Part shown: positions 53,971 to 62,995 of the stretch, in pieces | Layout of the letters: each line of letters opens with the position of its first letter | Position numbering within the stretch: the first letter of the stretch is position 1 | Origin: Clostridia bacterium | GTDB lineage: Bacteria > Bacillota > Clostridia > Christensenellales > UBA3700 | Assembly: GCA_029060025.1 (NCBI GenBank) | Contig: JAIDUV010000008.1 | Span: forward strand, 20,884 to 84,883 | Reading direction: 5' to 3' | DNA length: 64,000 nt | Translations under genes and position numbers: made by a program | The notes under the pieces: model-generated | What the model saw: only the letters and a program-made list of their open reading frames with translations | Told to the model about the DNA's origin: nothing | Databases searched by the model: none

Positions 53971-55638
53971 ATGACAAACAGGACAAGACAAATAATAGTT
54001 GTGGTCGCAGTATTCGCAATTGCGCTGGCATCGTTGGGTACGGTAATCGGACTATTGGTCAACACCGGACAGATGTCCGAGTATTCAGACGGATTTAGAT
54101 ATGAATTGAGCGGCTCAAGAGCAACTATAGTTGGATACGAGGGTAGTGATACTGACGTCGTAGTACCCGACAGAGTCAAAGGCAACAGAGTTGTTGGAAT
54201 AGAGAGAGATGCTTTTAAGGATTTGGCAGGTTTAATCAAGTCAATCAAATTCAACTGCACCTATTCTTCCTTTGAAATTGCAAGCGAGGCATTCAAGGAT
54301 TTGACCGCGCTTGAAAAGGTTGTGTTGCCAACCAATCTTAAAGTAATACCCGACGGAGCATTCAGAGGCTGCAAGGCGCTCAAGAGCGTGATTATGCCAA
54401 ACGGAGTGACCGAGATTGGCGAAAATGCTTTTAGAGAGTGCTCTTCGTTGAACTTTATATACAACAGTGAAAAGTATTCCACCGAGGGAGACGGCGCAAT
54501 CAAGAGTGACTCTTTATATTTACCGCAATCTTTGCTTGAAATCGGAGCGCACGCATTTGACGGCTGCACCGCAATAGTAGAAATGCATTTTGCAAAGGAC
54601 TTGGAGAAAATAGGTGATTACGCCTTTAACGAATGTACGAGACTTAGTGATCTCGAAGTTGAGACAGACAATGAAGTGACAAGTATTGGAGAGCGGGCTT
54701 TCTATAACACTATGCTTAGATCCACCGAATCCAATAAACTATCTTTCCCAAATCTTGTTACGGTTGGCGCAAGCGCATTTAAGAGCGTCAAGACCAACTT
54801 CTCTTATTTTGCTTTGCCAAAGTCAATAAAGAGCGTGGGCGAGAGCGCATTTTCCGAATGTACTTCTTTGAGTAAGTTTGCAATGGCAGAGGACGCTCAA
54901 CTTGAGACTATGGGCGAGGGAGTGTTTGAAGGATGTACGCAGTTGACGAGCGTAACTTTGCCTACGGAGATAAAAGAGATACCTGCAAAAACTTTTATGG
55001 GTTGTTATAGACTTCTTTACAACAATGACTTTGTGATAGGCAAGAGCGTTGAGACTATCGGAGAGGGCGCGTTTGCAATATACACTGGCAGAGGTACCAA
55101 CGTAAACGTCACGACTTATTCAAGATACGTATTGAAAGTCGATGAGGAAAACGAGAACTTCGTCATAACGAGACTTGAAGACAACAGAAGAGACGGCAAC
55201 ACGACTTCGACTTATCAGCAAGGCTTGCTCACTGATGCAGACGGCTCGACGGTATACGCATATTATGGCTCTTATGACGCGGCGTCGACGAATACTATGG
55301 GTAGAACCTTTAGATTTTTGGACGTCGAAGGCAACTTCTTGACGAGCATTACGTCAATCAAGGCGTACGCTTTTGCAGGAGTGGACTTTGAGTATATCCA
55401 ACTTCCTACGACGATTAAGGAAGTGGGTGATTATATATTCTTCGGAAGTAAAATCACGGCGTGCTATACTTCGGCAGTGCCTTGGGAATTGACAAAGAAC
55501 TCGTTTAGCAAGAAAATCGACGGTGATCCGGAAATTGAAGTATTGCTCCTCAAGAATACCGCAGGCGTAGAGGAATTTATGCGTACGCTTGGCGAATACG
55601 GTATCGAGGCAAGAACGTATAGCGGTACTTTGCAGTAA
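53971..55638 (+). CDS. Membrane-anchored BspA-like LRR_5 protein (555 aa)
   Basis: A signal-anchor helix (IIVVVAVFAIALASLGTVIGL) puts the remainder outside. Residues about 70-400 are LRR_5 repeats (VVLPTNLKVIPDGAFRGCKA, EIGENAFRECSSL, EKIGDYAFNECTRL). After a ~100-residue insertion a last LRR pair (KAYAFAGVDFEYIQLPTTIK) closes near residue 490. BspA-like LRR proteins often act as adhesins. Unlike the 8010-11918 protein it has no zinc ribbons and only one membrane segment. Monocistronic, with its own promoter and terminator. Confidence 0.83.
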   Translation: MTNRTRQIIVVVAVFAIALASLGTVIGLLVNTGQMSEYSDGFRYELSGSRATIVGYEGSDTDVVVPDRVKGNRVVGIERDAFKDLAGLIKSIKFNCTYSSFEIASEAFKDLTALEKVVLPTNLKVIPDGAFRGCKALKSVIMPNGVTEIGENAFRECSSLNFIYNSEKYSTEGDGAIKSDSLYLPQSLLEIGAHAFDGCTAIVEMHFAKDLEKIGDYAFNECTRLSDLEVETDNEVTSIGERAFYNTMLRSTESNKLSFPNLVTVGASAFKSVKTNFSYFALPKSIKSVGESAFSECTSLSKFAMAEDAQLETMGEGVFEGCTQLTSVTLPTEIKEIPAKTFMGCYRLLYNNDFVIGKSVETIGEGAFAIYTGRGTNVNVTTYSRYVLKVDEENENFVITRLEDNRRDGNTTSTYQQGLLTDADGSTVYAYYGSYDAASTNTMGRTFRFLDVEGNFLTSITSIKAYAFAGVDFEYIQLPTTIKEVGDYIFFGSKITACYTSAVPWELTKNSFSKKIDGDPEIEVLLLKNTAGVEEFMRTLGEYGIEARTYSGTLQ

Positions 55639-55663
55639 TATTAAACCGTAAAAATAATCTTAG

Positions 55664-55691
55664 ATGCGCCTTTGAAAAGAGGCGCATTTTT
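55664..55691 (+). terminator. Intrinsic terminator after the LRR protein
   Basis: ATGCGCCT (55664-55671) pairs with AGGCGCAT (55680-55687), followed by TTTTT. Confidence 0.82.
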
Positions 55692-55715
55692 ACATCGCGG
55701 TAATATTTTCAAAGT

Positions 55716-55745
55716 TTGGATAAAACAAATTGCTTTGCTTATACT
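55716..55745 (+). promoter_or_regulatory. Promoter of the spoVT operon
   Basis: TTGGAT (55716-55721), an 18-base spacer, then TATACT (55740-55745), only 16 bases before the ATG, giving a short leader with CGGAGG. In some Firmicutes spoVT is under sigma-G; this box looks more like sigma-A. Confidence 0.5.
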
Positions 55746-55761
55746 ATGCTCGGAGGTCAAT

Positions 55762-56286
55762 ATGAAAGAGACAGGTATAGTAAGAAGAATTGACGAATTG
55801 GGAAGAGTCGTCATCCCAAAAGAATTGAGAAAGGTGCTCAAGTTGAAAGAGGGAGAACTTCTCGAAATATTCACCAACGAAAGCGGCGAATTGGTGTTCA
55901 AGAAATACAACGAAGTCGGCGCTACGCCCGAACAACTTGACGCTATCAGCAAAGTGCTTTATAAGAATACCGGCAAGGAAGTTGCGATTTGCGACACAAG
56001 CAGTATTCTGGCGCACGTCGGCGGTCAAGAAGGCTTGCGGGGCGAAGATATCAGTGACGAACTTTACGGCGTGCTCGACGACAGGAAGTCTAGACTTATC
56101 AAGGACAGAAGCGTGCGACTTGTCGACGATATGCAAGTCAAGAAAAGCGGAGAGCAGTATATCGTTCCGCTTATCAGCAGCGGCGATTTATATGGCGGTA
56201 TCATTCTTTCGGCAGAAAAACTCGGCGCGGTAGATATGGCGCTTTGCGACGCAATGGCAGGTTATCTGACGTACAATATCGGTTAA
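55762..56286 (+). CDS. spoVT: Stage V sporulation regulator SpoVT (AbrB-type)
   Basis: About 174 residues from the ATG at 55762 (CGGAGG upstream), the length expected for SpoVT. The N-terminal AbrB swapped-hairpin DNA-binding domain reads KETGIVRRIDELGRVVIPKE. The C-terminal GAF-like domain (about 60-172) ends with LISSGDLYGGIILSAE. SpoVT is a forespore transcription regulator of late sporulation genes. It is followed one base later by the SpoVB-like flippase and then mazG, the spoVT-yabM-yabN order known in Bacillus, which strengthens the call. Confidence 0.92.
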   Translation: MKETGIVRRIDELGRVVIPKELRKVLKLKEGELLEIFTNESGELVFKKYNEVGATPEQLDAISKVLYKNTGKEVAICDTSSILAHVGGQEGLRGEDISDELYGVLDDRKSRLIKDRSVRLVDDMQVKKSGEQYIVPLISSGDLYGGIILSAEKLGAVDMALCDAMAGYLTYNIG

Positions 56287-56287
56287 T

Positions 56288-57847
56288 ATGAAAAGACGTA
56301 CGATAGCGCAAGGCGCAATACTGCTTGCGATATGCTCAATAGCGGCGAAGTTGCTGGGCGGAGCGTATCGCATAGCGCTTACCTACGTAATGGGTGCGGA
56401 AGGCATAGGTTATTATCAACTGGTTTTTCCGTTTTTTGCGCTTTTGCTTGCCATCACCAGCAATGCAATACCGCTTACGCTGTCTAGGCAGATATCGGCG
56501 GAACTGTCGCGAGATAGGGGCGGCGCGGTGCGCGCGATCGTCAGAAAGGCGGCGCTTTACGCCGTCTTTGCGGGAGCAGTGGGAGCAACGGTTACGGTGT
56601 TGCTCTCCAGGCTTATGGCAAACGCTCAGTCGCAGGCGGGAGTTTATATATGCTATATTGCAATAGCGCCGGCAATTGTCTTCGTAGCCTTGGCAGGAGT
56701 ATTTAAAGGCTGGTTTTTAGGACACGGCAACACGATGCCGTCGGGCGTAAGCCAGATAGTAGAAGTATTTGTCAAGTTTGGGCTTGGTTTGCTGTTTGCA
56801 TATCTTTTGATGCCAAGGGGACTTATGCAAGCCGTAGCAGGCGCGTTGATAGCCGTAAGCATAAGCGAGTTTGTTTCGCTATTGACGGTGTTTATTTGGT
56901 ACGCAGTTTCGGCAAAAGACGAGAGAAGATTGCCGCCGCTATCTACAGAATATAAATTTTTCCCTACCTTTTTACCAATCACGGCAAGCGGTTTTATATT
57001 CCCGCTGATAGCATTTATAGACAGCGTTATGGTCGTCAACTTGCTTATCAAAGGCGGAGTAAGTGACGCGGTAAGTCAATACGGTATACTCACCGGACCG
57101 GTGGCGTCTGTGATAAATATGCCTATAGTGCTCGCGATGTCTATATCGGTGGCAATCGTGCCTGCGGTGGCAAGCGCAATGGCGGGATACGACGTCGTGT
57201 CCGTCAAGCAAAAGACTGCGACGACCTTGAAAATGTGTCTTATGATAGCAATGCCTTTCTTTTTGGGCGGAGCAATTATGTCAAGGCAAGTCGTCGGAAT
57301 ACTTTATCCCTCGCTAAGTCAGTCGCACAGGGATTTGACGGCGTATCTGCTTTCGTTGACGGCAATCAACGTGTTGTTGCTCTCAATGCTTGAGGCGCTC
57401 GACGCAATATTGCAGGGGTTGGGCAGACTTCGTCCGGTGCTTATCAACATTTCCGTAGGCGGCGCGCTGAAGATACTCATAGAACTGATATTTGTACCGA
57501 GATGGGGTATTGCGGCAAGCGGCGTGTCGTCAATTGTATTTTATCTCGCTGCGTTTACGCTCAACGGCATATATTACAACAAACTTGTGGGTAAAAATGC
57601 GAAACTCTTCAAAAGTATTAGCAAAATTTCGCTTTCGGGTGCTATAATGTCAGTAGTAATGTTGCCGGGGGTATTGATACGCAACAATATATGGTCGCTC
57701 GTCTATGCGGTATGCGCTGGCGCGACGGCTTATATAGTGTCATTGCTTGTGATGAGAGCGGTGGAGCAAAAAGAGATGCAGATGCTACCGCTTGGCAACA
57801 AACTCACACGGTTATTGAAAAAGACAGGATATTACAAGAGTATATGA
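56288..57847 (+). CDS. SpoVB/YabM-family polysaccharide flippase (MOP superfamily)
   Basis: A 519-residue membrane protein with about fourteen hydrophobic helices and the MurJ/Wzx-like opening GAILLAICSIAAKLLGGAYR followed by MGAEGIGYYQL. SpoVB/YabM proteins flip lipid-linked wall precursors. It starts one base after spoVT and precedes mazG, its usual neighbour. Whether it serves spore cortex or vegetative wall synthesis is not visible. Confidence 0.87.
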   Translation: MKRRTIAQGAILLAICSIAAKLLGGAYRIALTYVMGAEGIGYYQLVFPFFALLLAITSNAIPLTLSRQISAELSRDRGGAVRAIVRKAALYAVFAGAVGATVTVLLSRLMANAQSQAGVYICYIAIAPAIVFVALAGVFKGWFLGHGNTMPSGVSQIVEVFVKFGLGLLFAYLLMPRGLMQAVAGALIAVSISEFVSLLTVFIWYAVSAKDERRLPPLSTEYKFFPTFLPITASGFIFPLIAFIDSVMVVNLLIKGGVSDAVSQYGILTGPVASVINMPIVLAMSISVAIVPAVASAMAGYDVVSVKQKTATTLKMCLMIAMPFFLGGAIMSRQVVGILYPSLSQSHRDLTAYLLSLTAINVLLLSMLEALDAILQGLGRLRPVLINISVGGALKILIELIFVPRWGIAASGVSSIVFYLAAFTLNGIYYNKLVGKNAKLFKSISKISLSGAIMSVVMLPGVLIRNNIWSLVYAVCAGATAYIVSLLVMRAVEQKEMQMLPLGNKLTRLLKKTGYYKSI

Positions 57848-57914
57848 TTAAGTAACGCGATAGCAGTACGCCTACGCTTAATTAGATGCTCTAAAGAAAA
57901 GGAGCAAGCGAATT

Positions 57915-59294
57915 ATGATCACTGTAGTGGCGTTGGGGTGTGCAAACGGGCAACTGACTATTGCGGGAGCGGAGGCAATTGACAAAGCCGACAAGGTCTT
58001 TGTCAAGACGGCTCTGACTGATACATACGAGTATTTCAAAGACAAGGGCGTGGATTGCGTGACCCTTGATTTTATCTATGAAAAATCCCAAAACTTTGAC
58101 GAACTTGACAGCGAGATTGCCGATTATCTTTTGTCGCAAGAGGGCGATATAGTCTATTGTGTCAACGGCAGCGGATATGAAGACAGATCGGTAGCGTTGC
58201 TGGAGCAAAAATGCGAAATCAAGATACTTCCGTCTGTGTCCTTTGGAATAGCAGGCGGCAAGTCGGGCGTGGCAAAAGTGGTAATCAGCGCGTACGAACT
58301 CGTCGGTATGAAGGGCTTCAATTACGACACCAGAATGTCGCTTTGCGTCAGCGATATCGACAATGCGTTTATTGCCAGCGAAGTCAAACTGATTTTGCAG
58401 AATATCTTGGGAGACGAGGAGACTGCATATTTCAACGGCAAGCAGATAAGCATATACGAACTTGACAGACAGAGCGCCTACGACTATGCGACGACGCTTT
58501 ATATTTCCCCAAAAAATCTTGTCGACAAGAGCAGATTTAACTTTGCCGACCTATATCAGATTATGCGGATATTGCGCGGAGAAAACGGCTGTCAGTGGGA
58601 CAAGGTCCAGACGCACGAGAGTATAAGACAAAACGCCGTAGAAGAGGCTTACGAACTCGTCGAGGCAATAAACAACGACGATATAGACAATATTATTGAA
58701 GAGAGCGGAGACTTGTTTTTGCAGAGCATCTTCCATTGCGTGATAGCCGAGGATTGCGGCGAATTTAGTTTGGAAGACTGTCTGAGCGGAATATGCAGAA
58801 AACTCATTGACAGACATACGCATATATTCGGTGACGTAGTTGCCAACACTCCCGAAGAAGCGCTCAAGGCGTGGGATAATGCCAAAGCCAAAGAAAAACG
58901 ATATGCGTCGGCAAGTGATAAGATAGACAAGATAGCCGGGGCTTTGCCTGCGCTTATGAGAGCATACAAGGTGCAAAAGGCAGTGAGCAAAGTTGGCTTT
59001 GAATTTGACGACTTTGAGCAAGTCGTAGGCAAAATAAGAGAAGAGGTCGACGAGTTTTGCAAGGCAAAGACGGCAGACGAGTTGGAAGACGAAGGCGGAG
59101 ATATACTCATTGCAACCGTCAACGCATTGAGGTGGAAAAACGTCGAGCCGGAAATCGCGCTGTCAAAAGCCATTGACAAGTTTGTCAAAAGATTTAAATA
59201 CGTCGAGGACAAGTGCGGCGGAGATATGCAGAGCAAGAGCCTTGACCAACTCAACAAACTTTGGGAGGAAGCAAAAATTGTCACAAAGCGTTGA
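57915..59294 (+). CDS. mazG: MazG/YabN nucleoside triphosphate pyrophosphohydrolase with methylase-like domain
   Basis: A 459-residue YabN-type fusion. A tetrapyrrole-methylase-like domain fills about 1-205 (VVALGCANGQLTIAGAEAI). Two MazG domains follow: the first near 215-310 with LRGENGCQWDKVQTHESIR and EEAYELVEAI, the second near 355-440 with KIREEVDEF and DEGGDILIATVNAL. MazG hydrolyses non-canonical NTPs to NMPs. The gene lies 67 bases after the flippase with AAAGGAGC upstream and its last 17 bases overlap the dus gene. Confidence 0.92.
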   Translation: MITVVALGCANGQLTIAGAEAIDKADKVFVKTALTDTYEYFKDKGVDCVTLDFIYEKSQNFDELDSEIADYLLSQEGDIVYCVNGSGYEDRSVALLEQKCEIKILPSVSFGIAGGKSGVAKVVISAYELVGMKGFNYDTRMSLCVSDIDNAFIASEVKLILQNILGDEETAYFNGKQISIYELDRQSAYDYATTLYISPKNLVDKSRFNFADLYQIMRILRGENGCQWDKVQTHESIRQNAVEEAYELVEAINNDDIDNIIEESGDLFLQSIFHCVIAEDCGEFSLEDCLSGICRKLIDRHTHIFGDVVANTPEEALKAWDNAKAKEKRYASASDKIDKIAGALPALMRAYKVQKAVSKVGFEFDDFEQVVGKIREEVDEFCKAKTADELEDEGGDILIATVNALRWKNVEPEIALSKAIDKFVKRFKYVEDKCGGDMQSKSLDQLNKLWEEAKIVTKR

Positions 59295-60198
59295 GTTCAA
59301 GGGCGTGGTTTTTGCGCCCATTGCAGGCTACAGCGACGTAGGCGCGCGAAAGGTAAGCGCAATGCGCGGAGCGGATATGACTTACACCGAGATGGTGAGC
59401 GCAAAGGGCTTGGTATACGGCAGTGAAAAGACGGAAGACTTATTGCGTACCACCGACAGCGAAAAGGTCAAATGTGTACAGATTTTCGGCAGCGAACCAT
59501 ACTATATCTCAAAGGCAGTCGAGCACAAAGCGCTTGAGAAATTTGACGTAATAGATATCAATATGGGTTGTCCTGTGCCAAAGATAGTCAAGAACGGCGA
59601 GGGAAGCGCGTTGCTTGAAAATATCCCACTGGCGCAACAAGTCGTCAAGGCGGCAACGGTGGCAGGTAAGCCTGTGACGGTAAAGTATCGCATAGGCGTG
59701 AGCGCGGACAGGATAATAGCCGTGGATTTTGGCAAGGCAATGCAGGACGCGGGCGCAAGCGCAATCACAGTGCACGGTCGCACCAGAGAGCAAATGTATG
59801 CCGGCAAAGCAAATTGGCAAGAAATTGCCAAGGTAAAAAGAGCGGTGAGTATACCTGTATTCGTCAACGGCGATATCGTGGACGCGGCGAGTTATCGCGA
59901 GGCAATGGAGACGAGTGGATGCGACGGCGCAATGATAGCAAGAGGCGCGCTTGGCAATCCCAAGTTATTCAGTGACTTAAAAGGCATTGATTTGCCAGAT
60001 TATTCTCTCAAGCAAGACATATTGACGCATCTTGACACAATGCTTGAATTTCATCACCAAAATTTTGTGGCGTGCAATTTTAAAAAACATCTTGCGTATT
60101 ACTGCCGCGGTATGCGCGGGCAAAAGCAAATCAAACTTGACGCATACGCTTGTCGGACAATCAATGATATTAGGCAGGTAATAGATAATTATTTTTAG
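59278..60198 (+). CDS. dus: tRNA-dihydrouridine synthase
   Basis: About 306 residues. The family starts with VVFAPIAGYSD; the preferred start is the TTG at 59278, 9 bases after GGAGG, which overlaps the mazG end by 17 bases (the frame is open further upstream to 59173 but only as a shadow of mazG). Dus features are the FMN-barrel IDINMGCPVPKIV with catalytic Cys, VKYRIGV, TVHGRTREQMYAG and PVFVNGDI. The C-terminal ~80 residues form the helical tRNA-binding part. Reduces uridine in tRNA D-loops using NADPH and FMN. Confidence 0.92.
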   Translation: MSQSVEFKGVVFAPIAGYSDVGARKVSAMRGADMTYTEMVSAKGLVYGSEKTEDLLRTTDSEKVKCVQIFGSEPYYISKAVEHKALEKFDVIDINMGCPVPKIVKNGEGSALLENIPLAQQVVKAATVAGKPVTVKYRIGVSADRIIAVDFGKAMQDAGASAITVHGRTREQMYAGKANWQEIAKVKRAVSIPVFVNGDIVDAASYREAMETSGCDGAMIARGALGNPKLFSDLKGIDLPDYSLKQDILTHLDTMLEFHHQNFVACNFKKHLAYYCRGMRGQKQIKLDAYACRTINDIRQVIDNYF

Positions 60199-60248
60199 TG
60201 ACCGACTTCGTATAGCGGCGCGTCTTCCGCTTGATCTGCGGGTCTCGG

Positions 60249-60285
60249 GGTATCGACGTGTACGGCAAGTACACTTGACGATACC
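60249..60285. repeat. Nested hairpin in the dus-trmL gap
   Basis: GGTATCG (60249-60255) pairs with CGATACC (60279-60285) and, inside it, GTGTAC (60258-60263) pairs with GTACAC (60269-60274). It has no T tract, so it is a structured intergenic element rather than a classical terminator. The 305-base gap 60199-60503 holds this and the next repeat and no gene. Confidence 0.6.
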
Positions 60286-60348
60286 GCTCGCCCTTGCTAA
60301 AGCGAAATGCACACCACTCTCCGCAGTCACGCGTCAGAGTCTCATACA

Positions 60349-60486
60349 ATGTCATTTCGACCAGAGCGTAGCGCCGTGGAGAAATCTCAACAGTATAATA
60401 GGATTAGACCTCTCCGCTACGGTCGAGGTGACAAATACATAATGTCATTTCGACCGCAACGAAGTGGAGCGGAGAAATCTCAAACA
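60349..60486. repeat. Dispersed imperfect palindromic repeats, copies 1 and 2
   Basis: Copy 1 (60349-60435) begins ATGTCATTTCGACC and ends GGTCGAGGTGACA, forming a long hairpin in RNA or DNA. Copy 2 (60442-60486) is a half-unit beginning ATGTCATTTCGACC and reaching GGAGAAATCTCAA. Related sequences occur at 62881-62925, 63577-63668 and 63698-63743, so this is a multicopy intergenic repeat family similar in style to REP/BIME elements. Confidence 0.75.
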
Positions 60487-60503
60487 GATAAAGGCAGGTA
60501 TAT

Positions 60504-61052
60504 ATGATAAACATAATACTAGTAAACCCCGAAATTCCCAACAACACCGGCAACATAGTCCGCACCTGCGCTGTGACCGGCGCGAAATTACATATAATCG
60601 AGCCGTGCGGATTCAGTTGGGAAGACAAATACCTCAAGCGTAGCGGACTTGATTATTGGGAGATATCCGACGTCAACCGTTATGAAAATATGCAGACATT
60701 TTTGTCGGCAAACTTCAAGGACAAGGCTGACTTGAATGGCAACGTGGCTTTGGCGGTCAAGAATACCAAAGAGGTCAGCGGAGCGCAGTTTTTCTTTGCT
60801 TCCACCAAGTCCGACCACAACCACACCGACGTGAAGTACGACGAAGACTGTTGGGTATTTTTTGGCAGAGAGACCAAAGGGCTTGACGAAGAACTCTTGC
60901 ACGAGAATTACGCCGACTGTATTCGTATACCTATGCGCGCAGAGGCTCGCTCGCTCAATCTTGCCAACAGCGTGGCTATAATAATCTACGAGTATCACCG
61001 TCAGCACGGCTACAAAGGTCTTAGCGAAGAGGGCAAGTTGACGAAGTATTAA
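60504..61052 (+). CDS. trmL: tRNA (cytidine(34)-2'-O)-methyltransferase TrmL
   Basis: A 182-residue SPOUT methyltransferase slightly longer than typical TrmL. Family blocks are NIILVNPEIPNNTGNIVRTC, the knot region DCWVFFGRETKGL and RIPMRAEARSLNLANSVAI. TrmL methylates the wobble base of tRNA-Leu species. The reverse transcriptase gene starts 15 bases after its stop, so the retroelement may be co-transcribed with this housekeeping gene. Confidence 0.92.
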   Translation: MINIILVNPEIPNNTGNIVRTCAVTGAKLHIIEPCGFSWEDKYLKRSGLDYWEISDVNRYENMQTFLSANFKDKADLNGNVALAVKNTKEVSGAQFFFASTKSDHNHTDVKYDEDCWVFFGRETKGLDEELLHENYADCIRIPMRAEARSLNLANSVAIIIYEYHRQHGYKGLSEEGKLTKY

Positions 61053-61067
61053 ACTTGTGGAGAAGAG

Positions 61068-62183
61068 ATGATAGAGACTACCTTTGAAGAATTATTTACT
61101 TTTGAGGCGTTGTATGCTGCTCACAGAAAAAGTCGGGCGTCGCGCAGGAGCAAAAAGCCCATAGTCAAATTTGAGACGGCAATGCTAGAGCATCTTTACG
61201 ATATGCACAAGAGGCTCAATGACGGTACTTATAAGTTTGGCAGATACAACACCTTTTTGGTATACGAACCCAAATGCAGGGAGATACAAAATTTATTTTA
61301 TTCAGACAGACTTGTACAGCGAGTGTTGTGCGACGATTTGTTGATGCCGTATTTCAAAAACAAAGTTATTTATGACAATTGCGTATGTCAAAAGGGCAAG
61401 GGCGCATTGTTTGCATTGAGAAGATTTGAAAAGATGTTGAGAGAGCACATCGCGAGTTATGGGTCGCAGGGGTATTTTCTCAAATGCGACATTCTCAAAT
61501 ATTTCCCCAGCGTACCGCACGACGTGCTCAAGCAAAAGATTTGCGCGGTAGTTGCGGACCAAAGGCTCAAGACAATGCTTGAAAGAGTAATAGACGGCTA
61601 TCATACCAAAAAAGATTTTCTTGACAGATATGGAATAAGGTCGCTTGGCGAGGGCGAAACGACTTGCAGGGGCATACCGATTGGCAATCAGACGAGTCAA
61701 CTTTTTGGAATGTATTATCTTGACCCAATAGACAGATTGGTCAAAGAGAAACTAAGAGTAAAAGTATACTCAAGATATATGGACGACTTTGTATTGGTAC
61801 ACGAAGACTTGCAGTATTTGCGCCACGTCAAAGAAGAGATAGAAAAGGCGGCGGACAAACTAAAACTTTCGCTCAATTCCAAGACGCAGATATTTCCTAT
61901 GAAAAACGGCGTGACTTATCTTGGCTTTCGCTTTTGCGTAGGACCCAACGGCGAGATAATCAAGACTGTCAAGAAAATGACTAAGCGTCGTTTTAGATGG
62001 CGCGCAAGACTTCTCAAAAAAGCGTATTATGACAAAATAATCAATGGCGAAAGAGTAAGAATGTCTTTGTCGGCATTTCACGGTCATTTGAAGTATTCGA
62101 GAAGTAGGAAGTTGGAAAAAGAATTGAAAGACAAACTTGATTTTGCGCTAATTGAACAGAATGAAAATCCAAAGATAACATAA
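61068..62183 (+). CDS. Diversity-generating retroelement reverse transcriptase
   Basis: A 371-residue reverse transcriptase. The catalytic YMDD is at residues 237-240 (YSRYMDDFVLV). Motif 4 reads GIPIGNQTSQ with Ile205-Gly-Asn-Gln-Thr-Ser-Gln211, the Gln-ending form characteristic of DGR enzymes rather than the SP of group II introns. Other RT blocks visible are YEPKCREIQNLFYSDRLVQR and FLKCDILKYFPSV. No maturase or endonuclease domain follows. DGR RTs copy a template repeat RNA with adenine-specific errors. It has GGAG before its ATG and is followed 34 bases later by an Avd-like gene. Confidence 0.93.
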   Translation: MIETTFEELFTFEALYAAHRKSRASRRSKKPIVKFETAMLEHLYDMHKRLNDGTYKFGRYNTFLVYEPKCREIQNLFYSDRLVQRVLCDDLLMPYFKNKVIYDNCVCQKGKGALFALRRFEKMLREHIASYGSQGYFLKCDILKYFPSVPHDVLKQKICAVVADQRLKTMLERVIDGYHTKKDFLDRYGIRSLGEGETTCRGIPIGNQTSQLFGMYYLDPIDRLVKEKLRVKVYSRYMDDFVLVHEDLQYLRHVKEEIEKAADKLKLSLNSKTQIFPMKNGVTYLGFRFCVGPNGEIIKTVKKMTKRRFRWRARLLKKAYYDKIINGERVRMSLSAFHGHLKYSRSRKLEKELKDKLDFALIEQNENPKIT

Positions 62184-62217
62184 ACACTAAATACATTACA
62201 CAAAAGAGGAAAACACA

Positions 62218-62697
62218 ATGGAAGAAAACAACAAAGATTTTATGGACGAAGAGATTCGAAAAGAACTCAATCATCCCGATGACAGCGAGCAAATTTATGC
62301 GACTGCCAACAAAGCGGCGCGAAAGCCCTACGTAATACACGATTTTGATCCGCTCAAAGACAGAGAAATGGCAGTCTTTACAGCCGCTAAAAAATTGTCG
62401 GAGTATATTTTTGTAATCACAGAAAAGTCTCCAAAGAAACTGCGTTGGAGCATAATCACGAGACTACAAAATTCTTCTGTCGAATTGATAGAAAATTTAT
62501 ATAGAGCCAATCAAGAGATGGGCGAAAAACGCAGTGATTATCAAAAGCAAGCAATGGTAAGTCTTTCGCTTATAGACTTTTATAGCGAAACGTCAAGATG
62601 TATGCAAGCAATCACGATAAGGCAGACAGGCATAATAGCCAGACAACTTTATGAAATCAAAAAAATGCTAAGCGGTTGGATGCGTTCTAAGAAGTGA
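62218..62697 (+). CDS. avd: Avd-like four-helix-bundle accessory protein of the DGR
   Basis: A 159-residue basic helical protein. After a ~45-residue N-terminal extension come four predicted helices, with the diagnostic second-helix block KKLRWSIITRLQNSSVELIE that matches the 23S-intervening/Avd four-helix family. Avd forms a pentamer that binds RT and template RNA in known DGRs. Its position directly downstream of the RT supports the assignment. Known Avd proteins are usually shorter; the extension is unusual. Confidence 0.8.
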   Translation: MEENNKDFMDEEIRKELNHPDDSEQIYATANKAARKPYVIHDFDPLKDREMAVFTAAKKLSEYIFVITEKSPKKLRWSIITRLQNSSVELIENLYRANQEMGEKRSDYQKQAMVSLSLIDFYSETSRCMQAITIRQTGIIARQLYEIKKMLSGWMRSKK

Positions 62698-62874
62698 CAG
62701 TATACTTTCTTTTCTTGGCAAGAAAAGAAACAAAAGACGTTGTATTTACTTTTCTTGGCAAGAAAAGTAACAAAAGACATTGTATTTACTTTTCTTCACA
62801 AGAAAAGTAACAAAAGAGTTGGGGGGTGCGATTCCCCCCAAACCCCCGCAAACGCTTTTGAAATAAATTGATAT
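62695..62874. repeat. Hairpin-rich intergenic repeat A, copy 1
   Basis: Three tandem units of about 41 bases, each with the palindrome CTTTTCTTGGCAAGAAAAG (or a close variant) and the tail AACAAAAGACxTTGTATTT. They are followed by GGGGGGTGCGATTCCCCCC, another hairpin, and CGCTTTTGAAATAAATTGAT. The same ~180-base block recurs at 63389-63570. It has no T-tract arrangement typical of a simple terminator but would fold strongly. Confidence 0.85.
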
Positions 62875-62880
62875 ATGTTA

Positions 62881-62925
62881 ATGTCATTTCGACTGGAGCG
62901 AAGCGCAATGGAGAAATCTCAATAG
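62881..62925. repeat. Dispersed palindromic repeat, half-unit
   Basis: Begins ATGTCATTTCGACTGGAGCG and continues to GGAGAAATCTCAATAG, matching the family at 60349-60486. It directly precedes the terminator end of the template-repeat unit. Confidence 0.72.
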
Positions 62926-62930
62926 ATTAT

Positions 62931-62995
62931 AAAAAAATCCGACTGCCGTAAGGCGAATACTGCAAAAGCAAAATAGCCGTCGCAATACAGTCGGA
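62931..62995 (-). terminator. Intrinsic terminator of the template-repeat RNA
   Basis: On the minus strand TCCGACTG (62988-62995) pairs with CAGTCGGA (62938-62945) and is followed immediately by TTTTTTT. The loop is long (about 42 bases) and contains further self-pairing. Confidence 0.68.

Noticed and set aside
61068..62183. Group II intron or retron reverse transcriptase
   Set aside because: No maturase or endonuclease region and no intron ends; motif 4 ends in SQ and an Avd-like gene plus template repeat follow, which fits a DGR.
62695..62820. Three ~41-base units considered as a CRISPR array
   Set aside because: The units are directly adjacent without unique spacers and are palindromic throughout; no cas gene is near.
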